The notes beneath the pieces were generated by a model, which saw nothing but the letters and a program-made list of their open reading frames with translations, searched no databases and was not told the DNA's origin. Positions 35,397-44,502 of a DNA stretch of 64,000 nt are shown here, piece after piece. Both the position numbers and the translations under genes were made by a program. Source of the DNA: Rikenellaceae bacterium (GTDB lineage Bacteria > Bacteroidota > Bacteroidia > Bacteroidales > Rikenellaceae); the NCBI GenBank assembly GCA_015060105.1, contig SUZD01000001.1:157557-221556 (forward strand), written 5' to 3'. Numbering within the stretch: the first letter of the stretch is position 1; each line of letters opens with the position of its first letter.

Positions 35397-35433
35397 ATAA
35401 CATCAGGACAATAGTAATATTACCTCAAAAACA

Positions 35434-35465
35434 TTGCACATTTCACTGCGTTTTTGGTATCTTTG
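35434..35465 (+). promoter_or_regulatory. Promoter of surE
   Basis: TTG (35434-35436), 21-nt spacer, TATCTTTG (35458-35465). The ATG follows after 20 nt. Confidence 0.7.
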
Positions 35466-35485
35466 CAAATCACAAAACAGACATT

Positions 35486-36256
35486 ATGAAACCACTTATA
35501 TTCATAACCAACGACGACGGCGTTAATGCTCGCGGTCTGCAATCAGCCATTCGCATTGCGCGTCGCTTTGGACGTGTTGTCGTTATCGCGCCCGAAGTTG
35601 TGCAATCGGGCAAATCACACGCTATTACAATGTTCTCGCCACTCTTCCTGCGTCACGTGCGCTCCGAGGAAGATTTGGAGGTTTACGCATTCTCGGGAAC
35701 ACCCGTCGATTGTGTAAAAATGGCGTTCGACCACCTACTCAAAGACCAAAAAATTGACCTTGTAATTTCGGGTATCAATCACGGCTCCAACTCCGCCATC
35801 AGCGTTCTCTACTCGGGAACTATGGGCGCGGCTATCGAGGGCAGTTTTTATGGTTCGCCTTCGGTTGGTTTGTCACTGCTCGACCATAGCGACAATGCCG
35901 ATTTCGAGGCTGCCGAGGAGTATGGTGCGCGCATCGTAGAGCGTGTCCTTGCGGGCGGTCTTCCTTTGCCCCTGTGCCTGAATGTCAATGTCCCCGTACT
36001 GCCTACCGACCAGATTAAGGGTATCAAAGTGTGCCGTCAAAACAAAGGTTATTGGAAGGAGGAGTTCTTCTGTCGTCAGGACCCGCGTGGCAAAGACTAC
36101 TATTGGCTGACAGGCGATTTCTTCAATGCCGAGCCCGAGGCTACCGACACCGACGAGTGGGCTTTGGCAAACGGTTATGTGTCGGTTGTGCCTATCCAGG
36201 TCGATATGACCGATTACAGCCGCATCGACCCTTTGACCGATGCTTTCGGGAATTAA
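35486..36256 (+). CDS. surE: 5'/3'-nucleotidase SurE
   Basis: 256 residues from ATG 35486 (MKPLIFITNDDGVNARGL). A longer open frame from 35246 crosses the promoter and is not real. The NDDG motif holds the metal-binding Asp pair, and SGKSHAIT, FSGTPVDCVK and SGINHGSNSAISVLYSGTMGAA are conserved. It dephosphorylates nucleoside monophosphates and is tied to stationary-phase survival. Confidence 0.95.
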   Translation: MKPLIFITNDDGVNARGLQSAIRIARRFGRVVVIAPEVVQSGKSHAITMFSPLFLRHVRSEEDLEVYAFSGTPVDCVKMAFDHLLKDQKIDLVISGINHGSNSAISVLYSGTMGAAIEGSFYGSPSVGLSLLDHSDNADFEAAEEYGARIVERVLAGGLPLPLCLNVNVPVLPTDQIKGIKVCRQNKGYWKEEFFCRQDPRGKDYYWLTGDFFNAEPEATDTDEWALANGYVSVVPIQVDMTDYSRIDPLTDAFGN

Positions 36257-36328
36257 GAGCTTTTCTTTATGATATTACATTTAAAAGATGTGCCTTTGGC
36301 AAATTAAAACATTAAATAAAACCCAGAT

Positions 36329-39316
36329 ATGAAAAATACGTACAAAAAACTGAGTCTGATGGCACTTGCAATGCTTCTGGCCGTTGCGTGCACCAGCAAA
36401 AAGTACGATTTGGAGAATATCAACACCGAAATCACTTTGGGTGGAGCGGGTATTGTAGCCCCTATCGGTTATATTGACCCCCTCACCCTCGATTCGCTGA
36501 TTGATAAACTCAACGTCGATATTATCGAAAAAGAGGAGAATGGCGATTTGAAAATCGGAATTGACAGCTCGTTTACATTCTCGATTGACGCAATCAACAT
36601 TGACCCCATCAGCGATATTATTCCCGAGTTGGAGCCTGTCGAGATTGATATGAGCAACAGCAACAACTCATTCCCCGAAAATGGTTTCTCGTTCAAACCC
36701 ATAAGCTACAACTACAACTTCGATATTCCGGAGTATGACATCAACGACACCGATGCGATATTGCCCGATTTCGAGGTTACGGTGGCAACAGAATTGGGCT
36801 TGGATATACTCCAAAATACACAATCCAACATCACAGTACCAGCTGGCCTTGTCGGCAATCCGACCGTTTCGGGTACTCGCGAGGTCAATTTGTCATTCCC
36901 CTGCCCCGAGCAAGTGAAGGGTATCAACAAGATATGGTTCGACAATGGCGGTGCCGATTTTGTGGTTAGTTTCAATTTCAACTCGCTGGCAAGCGTAACC
37001 GACCAGCGAACCATAAACTCGTTGATTGTCAATCTGCCCGAGGGCTATGTTATCGAACTTGACAATGATTTGAATGGCGCAGCAACCATCACCAATGGCA
37101 ATAAGTTGGTTATCAGCAACTATAATATGGGCTCGGCAAGCGGCTTTTCGATGAATGGTCGCTTGGTAAGTGTCGATATGAGTCATATCACTCCCGTTAC
37201 CCAAAATGGCGAGTTGATGTTCGAGCACAACGACCAGATGACCTATGATTTGCAATGTACATTTACAACCAAAAGCGGAACCCTTGCGCTTACCAAACGT
37301 CCCGAGTTGAACATCAAAATCTCGGAGAGCCATCTCGGAGATGCAGAAATCGTATCGAACGAGATTAAACTCGACCCAATCCAAAGCAAACAAGAGTTGA
37401 AATATGAGTTGGCTGGTATGTCGCCCGACGTTGCTACGGTTAAATATGTAAGCTTCATCGAAGGCTCGGAGCTCACTCTCATTATGACCAAGTTGGATTT
37501 GCCGTTCGTTGGTTGGGGCGATTGCCAAGTAAACATCGACCTGCCCGAGTGTTTCGTCTTGGACCAAAGCAAACTCAACGGAGCTACAATCTCTGGCAAC
37601 AGACTTAGCACCACTATCAAAAACATCGAAGATGGTATAATTTTGCCCATCGCCAAACTCGATTTCGGCGAGAGTGGCGCACCCGTAATTAACGAAAAAC
37701 TCATTATCGAGAGTGAGTTTGCGGCCGAGATTATCCCCGTATTCCCGAGCGCAACATATTTGCTGTCCGACATCACTCCCGCCATGGGTTCCAATAGTGT
37801 TTTTGTCGGCTTGGAGAACTCGCACCTCTATATTGATATGGATAATTCGCAGGTGGTATTGCACCAAATATCCAGCGACATCTCTTTCGAGGAGGTTATC
37901 GAGCAAACTATCGACAACATTCCGTCGGAGTTGAAACGTATCGAAACACTGAGCGTAGCCGATGTGAATGGTGAGCCTATCACTCTGAACGTAGCATTCT
38001 CGATTGACAAATCTCCTATCGACCACGTCACACTCAGCGAGCTCAAAATCGACCTCCCAAAATGCTTGTGGATTGAGGCCGAAGGTCTTGACGAGAACAA
38101 CACCATCACAATCGACCAGATTGACGTCGATATCGTCAATAATAAAATCATAGAGCTGCTCGAAATCAAAGTGCTCGGCATCAAAGACCTCGATGTTGTT
38201 GATGGCAAAATCAATATCAGTGACAAAGTTTCAATCGTCGGCAAAGCCATTGTTCCCGAAGGCGACATTATACATGGCTCTTTGGACAACGTCGTAATCA
38301 CTCCCGCCATTAACATTCCGACAATGTTCATCAAAGATGTGGTTGGACGAGTAAACATCGACTTGGGCAAATATGTGGAGCCTCAATCATTCGACCTCTC
38401 GGAGTTCTCCGATGCATTGAATAGCGACAAACTCGAAGCAAACCTCGGAATCAAAGCGCCCAACATCTTGTTGGAGGTATCTAACCCCATTGGCGTTTCG
38501 GTTGATGCAACACTCAACCTCACCGCAACCTATCCACAAGGTGAGCCTTTGGCGCTTTATGTTCCCATTCATCTGAACGGAGCAACGCAAGAGGGTGACG
38601 GAATCACAAAATTGTGCCTGACCGCCAACCCCGCATTGGCACCCGCCGGTTATACAGCCGTTTCGCCCGACGGATATGAGTGTATCTTGGAGAAAATCCC
38701 CAACGCTATCACATTCTCTATCGAGGGTGGCGTTGATGAGAGCCAAGAGTGCTTCCTCACCTTGGGTATCCCCTACGATTTCAATTTGAACCTCTCGGCG
38801 CAAATTCCGTTTGAGTTCAATGGCAACACCAATATCCGTTACAAAGACTCGTTTGATGTTGGCAGTATGTTCCAACAGTTCGGCGAGTTCGGTATCGAAG
38901 TTGGCGAAGTGGGTATTCTGTTGAACGCCCAATCGACCCTGCCATTCGAGCTTGAATTTGCTGCACAAGCTGTGGATAGCCTAAACCAACCGCTCAGCGA
39001 CATTCAAATCTTCGTTGACGGAGGTATCAAGGCCAGCACCGATGGTGTAACCGCACAATCGTCACAACTGTTCCTCGGCTTCCGAGGCAACTCCAACGCT
39101 CTGTCCAATGTCAATGCCATCAACTTCGAGTTGAAGGGCTCGACAGGCGGCAAAGAGGGCAAGCTCAACAGCAATCAATATGTTGCAGCAAGTGCTATTT
39201 TGAAAGCCAAAGACGGTATCACTATCGACATCAAAAAGTTGCTCGAAGATATGACTGTCGAGGACGAGGACGAGGACGAGAACGAGGACGAGGACGACGA
39301 AGGAATAGAAGAGTAA
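36329..39316 (+). CDS. Very large beta-rich lipoprotein with acidic C-terminal tail
   Basis: 995 residues. Lipoprotein signal ending LLAVAC (Cys about residue 21), then a segment often seen in Bacteroidetes lipoproteins (KYDLENINTEITLGGAGIVAPIGYIDPLTLDSL). The rest is a long series of beta-strand-rich stretches with many Asn, Ile and Ser, and recurring phrases like P-x-x-L-x-I and SFD/FSIDA, probably repeated sandwich domains. It ends in a run of Asp/Glu (about 973-995) coded by a GAGGAC-type repeat. No enzyme motif is seen. The DUF5723 gene follows after 24 nt, suggesting an outer-membrane complex. I do not know its function. Confidence 0.8.
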   Translation: MKNTYKKLSLMALAMLLAVACTSKKYDLENINTEITLGGAGIVAPIGYIDPLTLDSLIDKLNVDIIEKEENGDLKIGIDSSFTFSIDAINIDPISDIIPELEPVEIDMSNSNNSFPENGFSFKPISYNYNFDIPEYDINDTDAILPDFEVTVATELGLDILQNTQSNITVPAGLVGNPTVSGTREVNLSFPCPEQVKGINKIWFDNGGADFVVSFNFNSLASVTDQRTINSLIVNLPEGYVIELDNDLNGAATITNGNKLVISNYNMGSASGFSMNGRLVSVDMSHITPVTQNGELMFEHNDQMTYDLQCTFTTKSGTLALTKRPELNIKISESHLGDAEIVSNEIKLDPIQSKQELKYELAGMSPDVATVKYVSFIEGSELTLIMTKLDLPFVGWGDCQVNIDLPECFVLDQSKLNGATISGNRLSTTIKNIEDGIILPIAKLDFGESGAPVINEKLIIESEFAAEIIPVFPSATYLLSDITPAMGSNSVFVGLENSHLYIDMDNSQVVLHQISSDISFEEVIEQTIDNIPSELKRIETLSVADVNGEPITLNVAFSIDKSPIDHVTLSELKIDLPKCLWIEAEGLDENNTITIDQIDVDIVNNKIIELLEIKVLGIKDLDVVDGKINISDKVSIVGKAIVPEGDIIHGSLDNVVITPAINIPTMFIKDVVGRVNIDLGKYVEPQSFDLSEFSDALNSDKLEANLGIKAPNILLEVSNPIGVSVDATLNLTATYPQGEPLALYVPIHLNGATQEGDGITKLCLTANPALAPAGYTAVSPDGYECILEKIPNAITFSIEGGVDESQECFLTLGIPYDFNLNLSAQIPFEFNGNTNIRYKDSFDVGSMFQQFGEFGIEVGEVGILLNAQSTLPFELEFAAQAVDSLNQPLSDIQIFVDGGIKASTDGVTAQSSQLFLGFRGNSNALSNVNAINFELKGSTGGKEGKLNSNQYVAASAILKAKDGITIDIKKLLEDMTVEDEDEDENEDEDDEGIEE
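39255..39302 (+). repeat. GAGGAC hexanucleotide-type microsatellite in the lipoprotein 3' end
   Basis: Imperfect tandem repeats of GAGGAC (with AAC and GAC variants) code the Glu/Asp tail. The unit is a multiple of three, so slippage would change tail length without a frameshift. Confidence 0.7.
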
Positions 39317-39340
39317 CCCAATCCATAAATTACAGACGAT

Positions 39341-40876
39341 ATGAAAAACATTAAAAAAATATTTCTGACAGCGATGTTGAGCCTTGTTGCGTTTGGCGCA
39401 TCGGCACAACTCAAAACGTCGTACTTTATGGAAGGTTCGACCTATCGCTACGATATGAACCCCGCGCTTACACCCATACGCGGTTACATCAAACTCCCTG
39501 CGTTGAACCTATTCAGTATGAATATGGACAACAACCTGCTCTCGATTGACCGTTTCCTATTCAACAAAAACGGCGAGACCGTAACCTTCCTGCACAAAAG
39601 CGTCACCGAACAAGAGTTCCTCAAAAAGTTCAAACGCGACAATAATATGGGTATCGACCTGAATGTACCCTTGCTCGGTTTTGGTGACTATGGTAAGCAC
39701 TACTTCTGGTCGTTCGACCTCAATCTGCGCGCAATGGGCAATGTAAGTGTTCCGCGCGATATGTTCCGAATGATTAAATCACTCGGCAACGGAACTTGCG
39801 ATATGGGCAACCTGCGCTTCGATTTGAATAGCTATATGCAGGCATCGCTCGGCTTCACATTCCCTATCGGCGAACACGTAATCACCGGTTTGAAGGTTAA
39901 AGGTTTGTTGGGTCTTGCCCACGCAACCGCCAACCTCGACAACCTCAAACTCTCGTTCTCCGAGGAGCGCATCACTGCTTCGGCTCACGGATATATCGAG
40001 GCCGGTATGGCAGGTATAAACCTCAACAAGGTACGAGAGCAGGGCGATAAATACACTCTATCGCTTGGTGGCTCGGACTCCGAAGAGGAGGGTACAGGGG
40101 GTGACGAAATGCCCGATTTGAGCGATGCGCTCGAATTTAACATTGCCGACCTACCCAAAACTATCAAAAATGGCGGTTTCGCCATTGACCTCGGTGTGGA
40201 GGTTAATCTGCTCCAAGACCAGCTTCACCTCTCGGCTTCGGTTATCGACCTCGGTTGGATTTGGTACAAAAACAGTGCATCGTTTAGCACCAATACCATT
40301 GACGCAACATGGGAAGGCGCCAATCTCTCGCAGCTGATTAACGGCGAGGACTTTGACGTGCTGAAAGAGTTGAAAGGCAATTATAGCGAGATTGTACTGA
40401 CCAATACCGGCAAAAATACAGTTGTCAGCCGTCTGGCAACCCAGCTCAATGTCGGTGCCGAGTATGGCTTCCTGAAAAACAAGATTTCAATTGGTTTGCT
40501 CTCGCATACCAAGTTCTACGAGAGTCACACCTATTCGGAGCTTACCGCATCACTTAACTTGCGTGCCGGCAAATGGTTCTCGGCTTCGTTCAGCCACTCG
40601 TTCCTCAACAACGGTTTGCAGTCGATGGGATTTGCTATTAATATACACCCCAAAGGTTTCAACCTCTTTCTGGGAACAGACTACATTCCTCTGGGATTTG
40701 CCAAGTTGCCCGCCATTGAAGATTTGCCTATCAGAATATCTCTCCCCGTTGATAACTTCGGTTTGAGCTTCTATGCCGGCATTTCGTTCTCGTTGCACGA
40801 GGCCCACTACGGCAAAACCAACAAAGAGGTACGTTTGGAGCGCAAAGCAGCCCGTAAAGCTGCAAAAATGGAATAA
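39341..40876 (+). CDS. DUF5723 family outer-membrane beta-barrel protein
   Basis: 511 residues. Signal peptide (MKNIKKIFLTAMLSLVAFGASA then Q). Start of mature protein LKTSYFMEGSTYRYDMNPALTP fits DUF5723. Many alternating hydrophobic strands and Asp/Asn-rich turns fit an outer-membrane barrel of the FadL/PorV-like kind. A Gly/Glu loop near residue 240-262 (GGSDSEEEGTGGDEMPDLSD) is probably surface exposed. The basic C-terminal tail (RLERKAARKAAK) is odd for a barrel that should end in an aromatic residue. Paired with the upstream lipoprotein. Confidence 0.8.
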   Translation: MKNIKKIFLTAMLSLVAFGASAQLKTSYFMEGSTYRYDMNPALTPIRGYIKLPALNLFSMNMDNNLLSIDRFLFNKNGETVTFLHKSVTEQEFLKKFKRDNNMGIDLNVPLLGFGDYGKHYFWSFDLNLRAMGNVSVPRDMFRMIKSLGNGTCDMGNLRFDLNSYMQASLGFTFPIGEHVITGLKVKGLLGLAHATANLDNLKLSFSEERITASAHGYIEAGMAGINLNKVREQGDKYTLSLGGSDSEEEGTGGDEMPDLSDALEFNIADLPKTIKNGGFAIDLGVEVNLLQDQLHLSASVIDLGWIWYKNSASFSTNTIDATWEGANLSQLINGEDFDVLKELKGNYSEIVLTNTGKNTVVSRLATQLNVGAEYGFLKNKISIGLLSHTKFYESHTYSELTASLNLRAGKWFSASFSHSFLNNGLQSMGFAINIHPKGFNLFLGTDYIPLGFAKLPAIEDLPIRISLPVDNFGLSFYAGISFSLHEAHYGKTNKEVRLERKAARKAAKME

Positions 40877-40894
40877 CACCATAACGCACAAACA

Positions 40895-40923
40895 AAATAG
40901 CCTATCGTCGTGATAGGCTATTT
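40895..40923. terminator. Terminator between the DUF5723 gene and the glp operon
   Basis: A perfect 12-bp stem AAATAGCCTATC with GATAGGCTATTT, loop GTCGT, followed by TGTTTTTAG on the plus strand. It lies between convergent genes. Confidence 0.85.
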
Positions 40924-40931
40924 GTTTTTAG

Positions 40932-41768
40932 TTACTCATTCTGTTGCGCCTCGGCAAGCAGCTCTCCCAACTCGCCGATATTGGCTGCGATAACATCGGG
41001 GGGATTAGGTGCCGAGTTGGCAACCTCGATAGTCGTTTCGCCCGACAGCACCAGCACACCAACAGCACCTGCATTTTGCGCCATAGCAATATCGGTATAG
41101 ATGCGGTCGCCGACCATAGCAATCTCATCGGGGCGCAGGTGTTTCTGTTGCAGGATACCTATCAGCATATTGGGGTCGGGTTTACCGAGAGTAATATCGG
41201 GTTGGCGGCCCGTAGCGTGCTCCAAACACTTGCAGATAGAGCCACAATCGACCAGCACCGTTGGAAGATTTGTGGGGCAAACCTTATCGGGGTTGGTTGC
41301 AATATAGGGAATACCCTGCGAAATCCACCAAGCGGCACGGCACAAGCGCGAATAGGTCAATGTCATGTCAAACGCTGCGACAATCAAGTCGGGGACATCA
41401 TTGGCGTCGTCGGCAGTCGATACAAAGCCCGCCTTCTCGAACTGCGAAATCATACTCGGAGTACCCAGCAAGAACAAGCGGCGAGCCGAGGGATAGTGTG
41501 CTTTGATGTAGTCGATGGTTGCCACAGTCGTTGTGTACATCTCCTCCTCGGTGGCTTGGATACCCATCTTCGCCAACTTTTGGAGGTAGTCGTCCAGCGA
41601 CTTCGAGGGGTTGTTGGTCAGGAACGAATAGGAGATATTCATTCGTTTCAAACGTTCGAGGAACGGAATGGTATAGGGAAACAGCGAGTCACCCATATAA
41701 ATAGTTCCGTCCATATCGAGGGCTACGTGTTTAATCTTCGCCAATTTGCTTTTTACGATGCTATCCAT
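40932..41768 (-). CDS. HAD-IIA family phosphatase linked to glpT
   Basis: 278 residues. HAD motif I is VALDMDGTIYMG, with LTNNPSKS (motif II), and GKPDPNMLIGI with MVGDRIYTDIAMAQNAG (motifs III and IV). The C2a cap between them defines subclass IIA (NagD, 4-nitrophenylphosphatase, phosphoglycolate or glycerol-3-phosphate phosphatase). Its ATG shares one base with the glpT stop (TAATG), so it is the coupled last gene of glpABCT-HAD. From this I infer a possible glycerol-3-phosphate phosphatase. Confidence 0.88.
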   Translation of the reverse strand: MDSIVKSKLAKIKHVALDMDGTIYMGDSLFPYTIPFLERLKRMNISYSFLTNNPSKSLDDYLQKLAKMGIQATEEEMYTTTVATIDYIKAHYPSARRLFLLGTPSMISQFEKAGFVSTADDANDVPDLIVAAFDMTLTYSRLCRAAWWISQGIPYIATNPDKVCPTNLPTVLVDCGSICKCLEHATGRQPDITLGKPDPNMLIGILQQKHLRPDEIAMVGDRIYTDIAMAQNAGAVGVLVLSGETTIEVANSAPNPPDVIAANIGELGELLAEAQQNE

Positions 41769-43237
41769 TACGCATTTTCGGTTTTAGTTTCAACTTGCTC
41801 TTCGTCGTATCCGTCGGCCTTTGCGCCCCACATTGTCAGGAACACCAGCGTACCGATGATTGCAATACCAATCATACCCATAAACACATAATCCCAACTC
41901 TTATCGGGGTTGATTTCGTTGATAAGGTCCACCATATAGCCCACGCCAAGACCCGACACGATACCGCTGGCATAGCCAAACAGACCTGTCAGTCCATTGG
42001 CGGTTGCTGCGGCACGGTTGGTTGCCTGGTTTGCTGCGGCGATACCAATCAAGGCTTGCGGGCCATAGATAAAGAATCCCGCCATTGCCAACACCAAAAC
42101 CATCAGCCACATCGGAGTACCCTCGGGCATAACGAGGAACAAGGTCATAAATACGGCAACGCCAATCATACAGAACACGCACATACGATGTGCTTTACCT
42201 TTGAGGAATTTGTCGGTAAACCAGCCGCTTGCCAACATACCGAGGATACCGAATATCTCGAATACGGCAACGGTCCAACCGGCATTGGTCAGCGACATAC
42301 CGCGTGCCTCTTTGAGGAATGTCGGGCCCCAATCCAGCACCGCAAAGCGAACAACATAGACAAAGAAGTTGGCAATACCCAAAATCCAAATCCACTTGTT
42401 GCGGAACACTTTCTCGCGAATGAATGCCTTATACTCGGCACCCTCCTCTTTTTTGTTAATCTTGTGTATCTCGGGCAGACCCACCGACGAGGGTGTGTCG
42501 CGCAACATCATAAACAGACCTATTGCGCCCACAAATGCCAGCGTTCCGGGAATCCAGAAGCACCAACGCCAAGCTCCAATGTGCGAAGCCGACTCCAACA
42601 CGCTCTGCATACGGGCCGAGTCACTCATATCGATATTCAGATTTGCCGCGATGGTAGCAAGTATCTCGGGATTTGCGCTCAAATTGGTACCCAATGTACC
42701 CATAATATAGCCACACAGCATTGCTGCCAAACTTGCACCAATGGAGTGCGAGGTGTTCCAAATCGACATCTTGGTTGCCAACTCTTTGGGAGGAATCCAG
42801 TGGGTCAGCAGTCGGGCGCACGGAGGAAATCCGCTACCTTGCAAGAAGTTATTGAGTATCAATATCACTCCAAAGAAGAAAATCAGTGTATTGGTAAATT
42901 GAGGTCCACCTGTCTCGCCCGTAATCAGCGAACTGATGTCGGCACCAAAGCCAAACGCAAAGTTGGCAATAGCACAAAGCAACAGACCGATAGCCATATG
43001 GTAGCGCGCGCTCAAACGGTCGGCAACAAAGCCATTCAGGAAGCGGGATACTCCATAGACAATGGTTGTCAAGGTCATAATGATACCGAAACTTGTCTTT
43101 GTAATGCCATACTCGGCACTCAAACCCGGAATGGCAAAAGAGAAGTTCTTGCGGACAAAGTAGAACAGCGCGTAGCCTATCATTGTTGCAATGATGGTGC
43201 GCCACTGCCAATACTTAAACGATTTTGTGGTTTTCAT
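41768..43237 (-). CDS. glpT: Glycerol-3-phosphate:phosphate antiporter (OPA/MFS family)
   Basis: 489 residues, about 12 membrane helices. YWQWRTIIATMIGYALFYFVRKNFSFAIPGL is the typical OPA start, with the conserved Arg residues that bind phosphate. FLNGFVADRLSARYHMAIGLLLCAIANF is the loop after helix 3. GlpT and UhpT are alike in sequence; the operon with glpABC decides for glycerol-3-phosphate. It lies 14 nt after glpC and is coupled to the HAD phosphatase gene. Confidence 0.88.
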   Translation of the reverse strand: MKTTKSFKYWQWRTIIATMIGYALFYFVRKNFSFAIPGLSAEYGITKTSFGIIMTLTTIVYGVSRFLNGFVADRLSARYHMAIGLLLCAIANFAFGFGADISSLITGETGGPQFTNTLIFFFGVILILNNFLQGSGFPPCARLLTHWIPPKELATKMSIWNTSHSIGASLAAMLCGYIMGTLGTNLSANPEILATIAANLNIDMSDSARMQSVLESASHIGAWRWCFWIPGTLAFVGAIGLFMMLRDTPSSVGLPEIHKINKKEEGAEYKAFIREKVFRNKWIWILGIANFFVYVVRFAVLDWGPTFLKEARGMSLTNAGWTVAVFEIFGILGMLASGWFTDKFLKGKAHRMCVFCMIGVAVFMTLFLVMPEGTPMWLMVLVLAMAGFFIYGPQALIGIAAANQATNRAAATANGLTGLFGYASGIVSGLGVGYMVDLINEINPDKSWDYVFMGMIGIAIIGTLVFLTMWGAKADGYDEEQVETKTENA

Positions 43238-43251
43238 TGTTTCGTTTATGA

Positions 43252-44502
43252 TTAGATGTTTATATTGTTCAATTTTCGGGTCTGTTCGACATCAAGCGCA
43301 TCGGCCAAAATCGAGATTGGGTTTTCGACAACAACGCCTGTGCTCATCTCGATTTGCCATTTGCACGTTTCGCAATCCGTAGCGACCATATCGACCTCGG
43401 TACTCTTAATCTGATTGAATAGAGGCTCTCCTATTTTCTGCGAGTAGGCATAATTCTCGCTCTTGAAACCGTATGTTCCAGCAATGCCGCAACACTGCGA
43501 GTCGAGCATTACGAAATCCACTCCCGGAATCATTCGCAATAGCGAAGTCGAGTAGATTGACCACCCCAACTTCTCCATATGACAAGGGGTGTGATAGGCA
43601 ATACGTTTGCGATAATCCTCGCGGAAAGCGAGTTTGACCTTGCCGCTATCGACCAATTCGAATATAAATTTGGTTGCCAACATTATCTTCTCGCGCACAT
43701 CGGCATTATCCACTTGCAAGATATGCGGATACTCGTCGCGCATCGTAAAGGTACAGGTTGAACTTGTGGTCAGCACAGGCATATCGGCTTGAACGGCGGC
43801 TCGAATTGAAGCCATATTTATCTCGGCTTGTTTGCGTGCTTGCGCCTCCATTCTGTTGGAAATCAGAGCCACACCGCAACACCTCTCCTTTTCGAGCAGT
43901 TGCACACCATATCCGATAGCATTCATAACCTTCACAAAGTCCTGACCCTGCTTTGGATAGTTGTAATTTACGTAGCAACCGTGAAAATAACTCACACAGC
44001 GGTCGTATGCCGTCTGCTGTTTGCGCGCTGTTTTGCGGAACCAACTCTCGAACTTCTGTCCGCTATACGCAGGGAATGTTCGGTGGTGGTCGATAGCCAG
44101 CGTTTTGTCCATTATGCGTTTGACGGGCTCCAAGCGGAGAGTCGAATTAACCAACGGAGCAAAAGTCGTAGCAAGCGAACCCATAAAATCGGTATTTGCC
44201 AACATCTTGTCGCGCAATTTGGGCTGTTTGCGGCTATATTTCAGACGTGCCGACAATATAATATCGCCAATCTTGACATTCGACGGGCAGGCAACCTCGC
44301 ATCGTTTGCAGTTAAGACAGTAGTCCAAAGAGTCGTCATAGAACGACCTGTTTTTCAAACGGTAACGCTCGCCATCGGGTCCCGCTTGTTTTGGGCCTGG
44401 ATACTCCGCATTTACAGCGGCAACAGGACAATAAACGGTGCAAATGGTACATTTGACACACTGTTCGAAACTCTTGTCGTATTTATTTTGTTCGTTATTC
44501 AT
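43252..44502 (-). CDS. glpC: Anaerobic glycerol-3-phosphate dehydrogenase subunit C
   Basis: 416 residues. Two ferredoxin-type clusters, CVKCTICTVYCP and CLNCKRCEVACP, in the first 80 residues, then two CCG domains with CHMEKLGW and SQCCGIAGTYGFK, which bind a further iron-sulfur centre. It anchors the GlpAB flavoenzyme and passes electrons to menaquinone. Its start overlaps the glpB end by 8 nt. Confidence 0.95.
   Translation of the reverse strand: MNNEQNKYDKSFEQCVKCTICTVYCPVAAVNAEYPGPKQAGPDGERYRLKNRSFYDDSLDYCLNCKRCEVACPSNVKIGDIILSARLKYSRKQPKLRDKMLANTDFMGSLATTFAPLVNSTLRLEPVKRIMDKTLAIDHHRTFPAYSGQKFESWFRKTARKQQTAYDRCVSYFHGCYVNYNYPKQGQDFVKVMNAIGYGVQLLEKERCCGVALISNRMEAQARKQAEINMASIRAAVQADMPVLTTSSTCTFTMRDEYPHILQVDNADVREKIMLATKFIFELVDSGKVKLAFREDYRKRIAYHTPCHMEKLGWSIYSTSLLRMIPGVDFVMLDSQCCGIAGTYGFKSENYAYSQKIGEPLFNQIKSTEVDMVATDCETCKWQIEMSTGVVVENPISILADALDVEQTRKLNNINI

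Noticed and set aside
35246..35485. Upstream in-frame extension of surE
   Set aside because: It crosses the surE promoter and the rplS leader; SurE normally begins at MKPLIFITNDDG.
41795..43255. Open plus-strand frame of 486 codons opposite glpT
   Set aside because: Its translation is His/Gln/Cys-rich without hydrophobic cores, typical of an antisense frame of a biased gene; glpT on the minus strand has clear family motifs.
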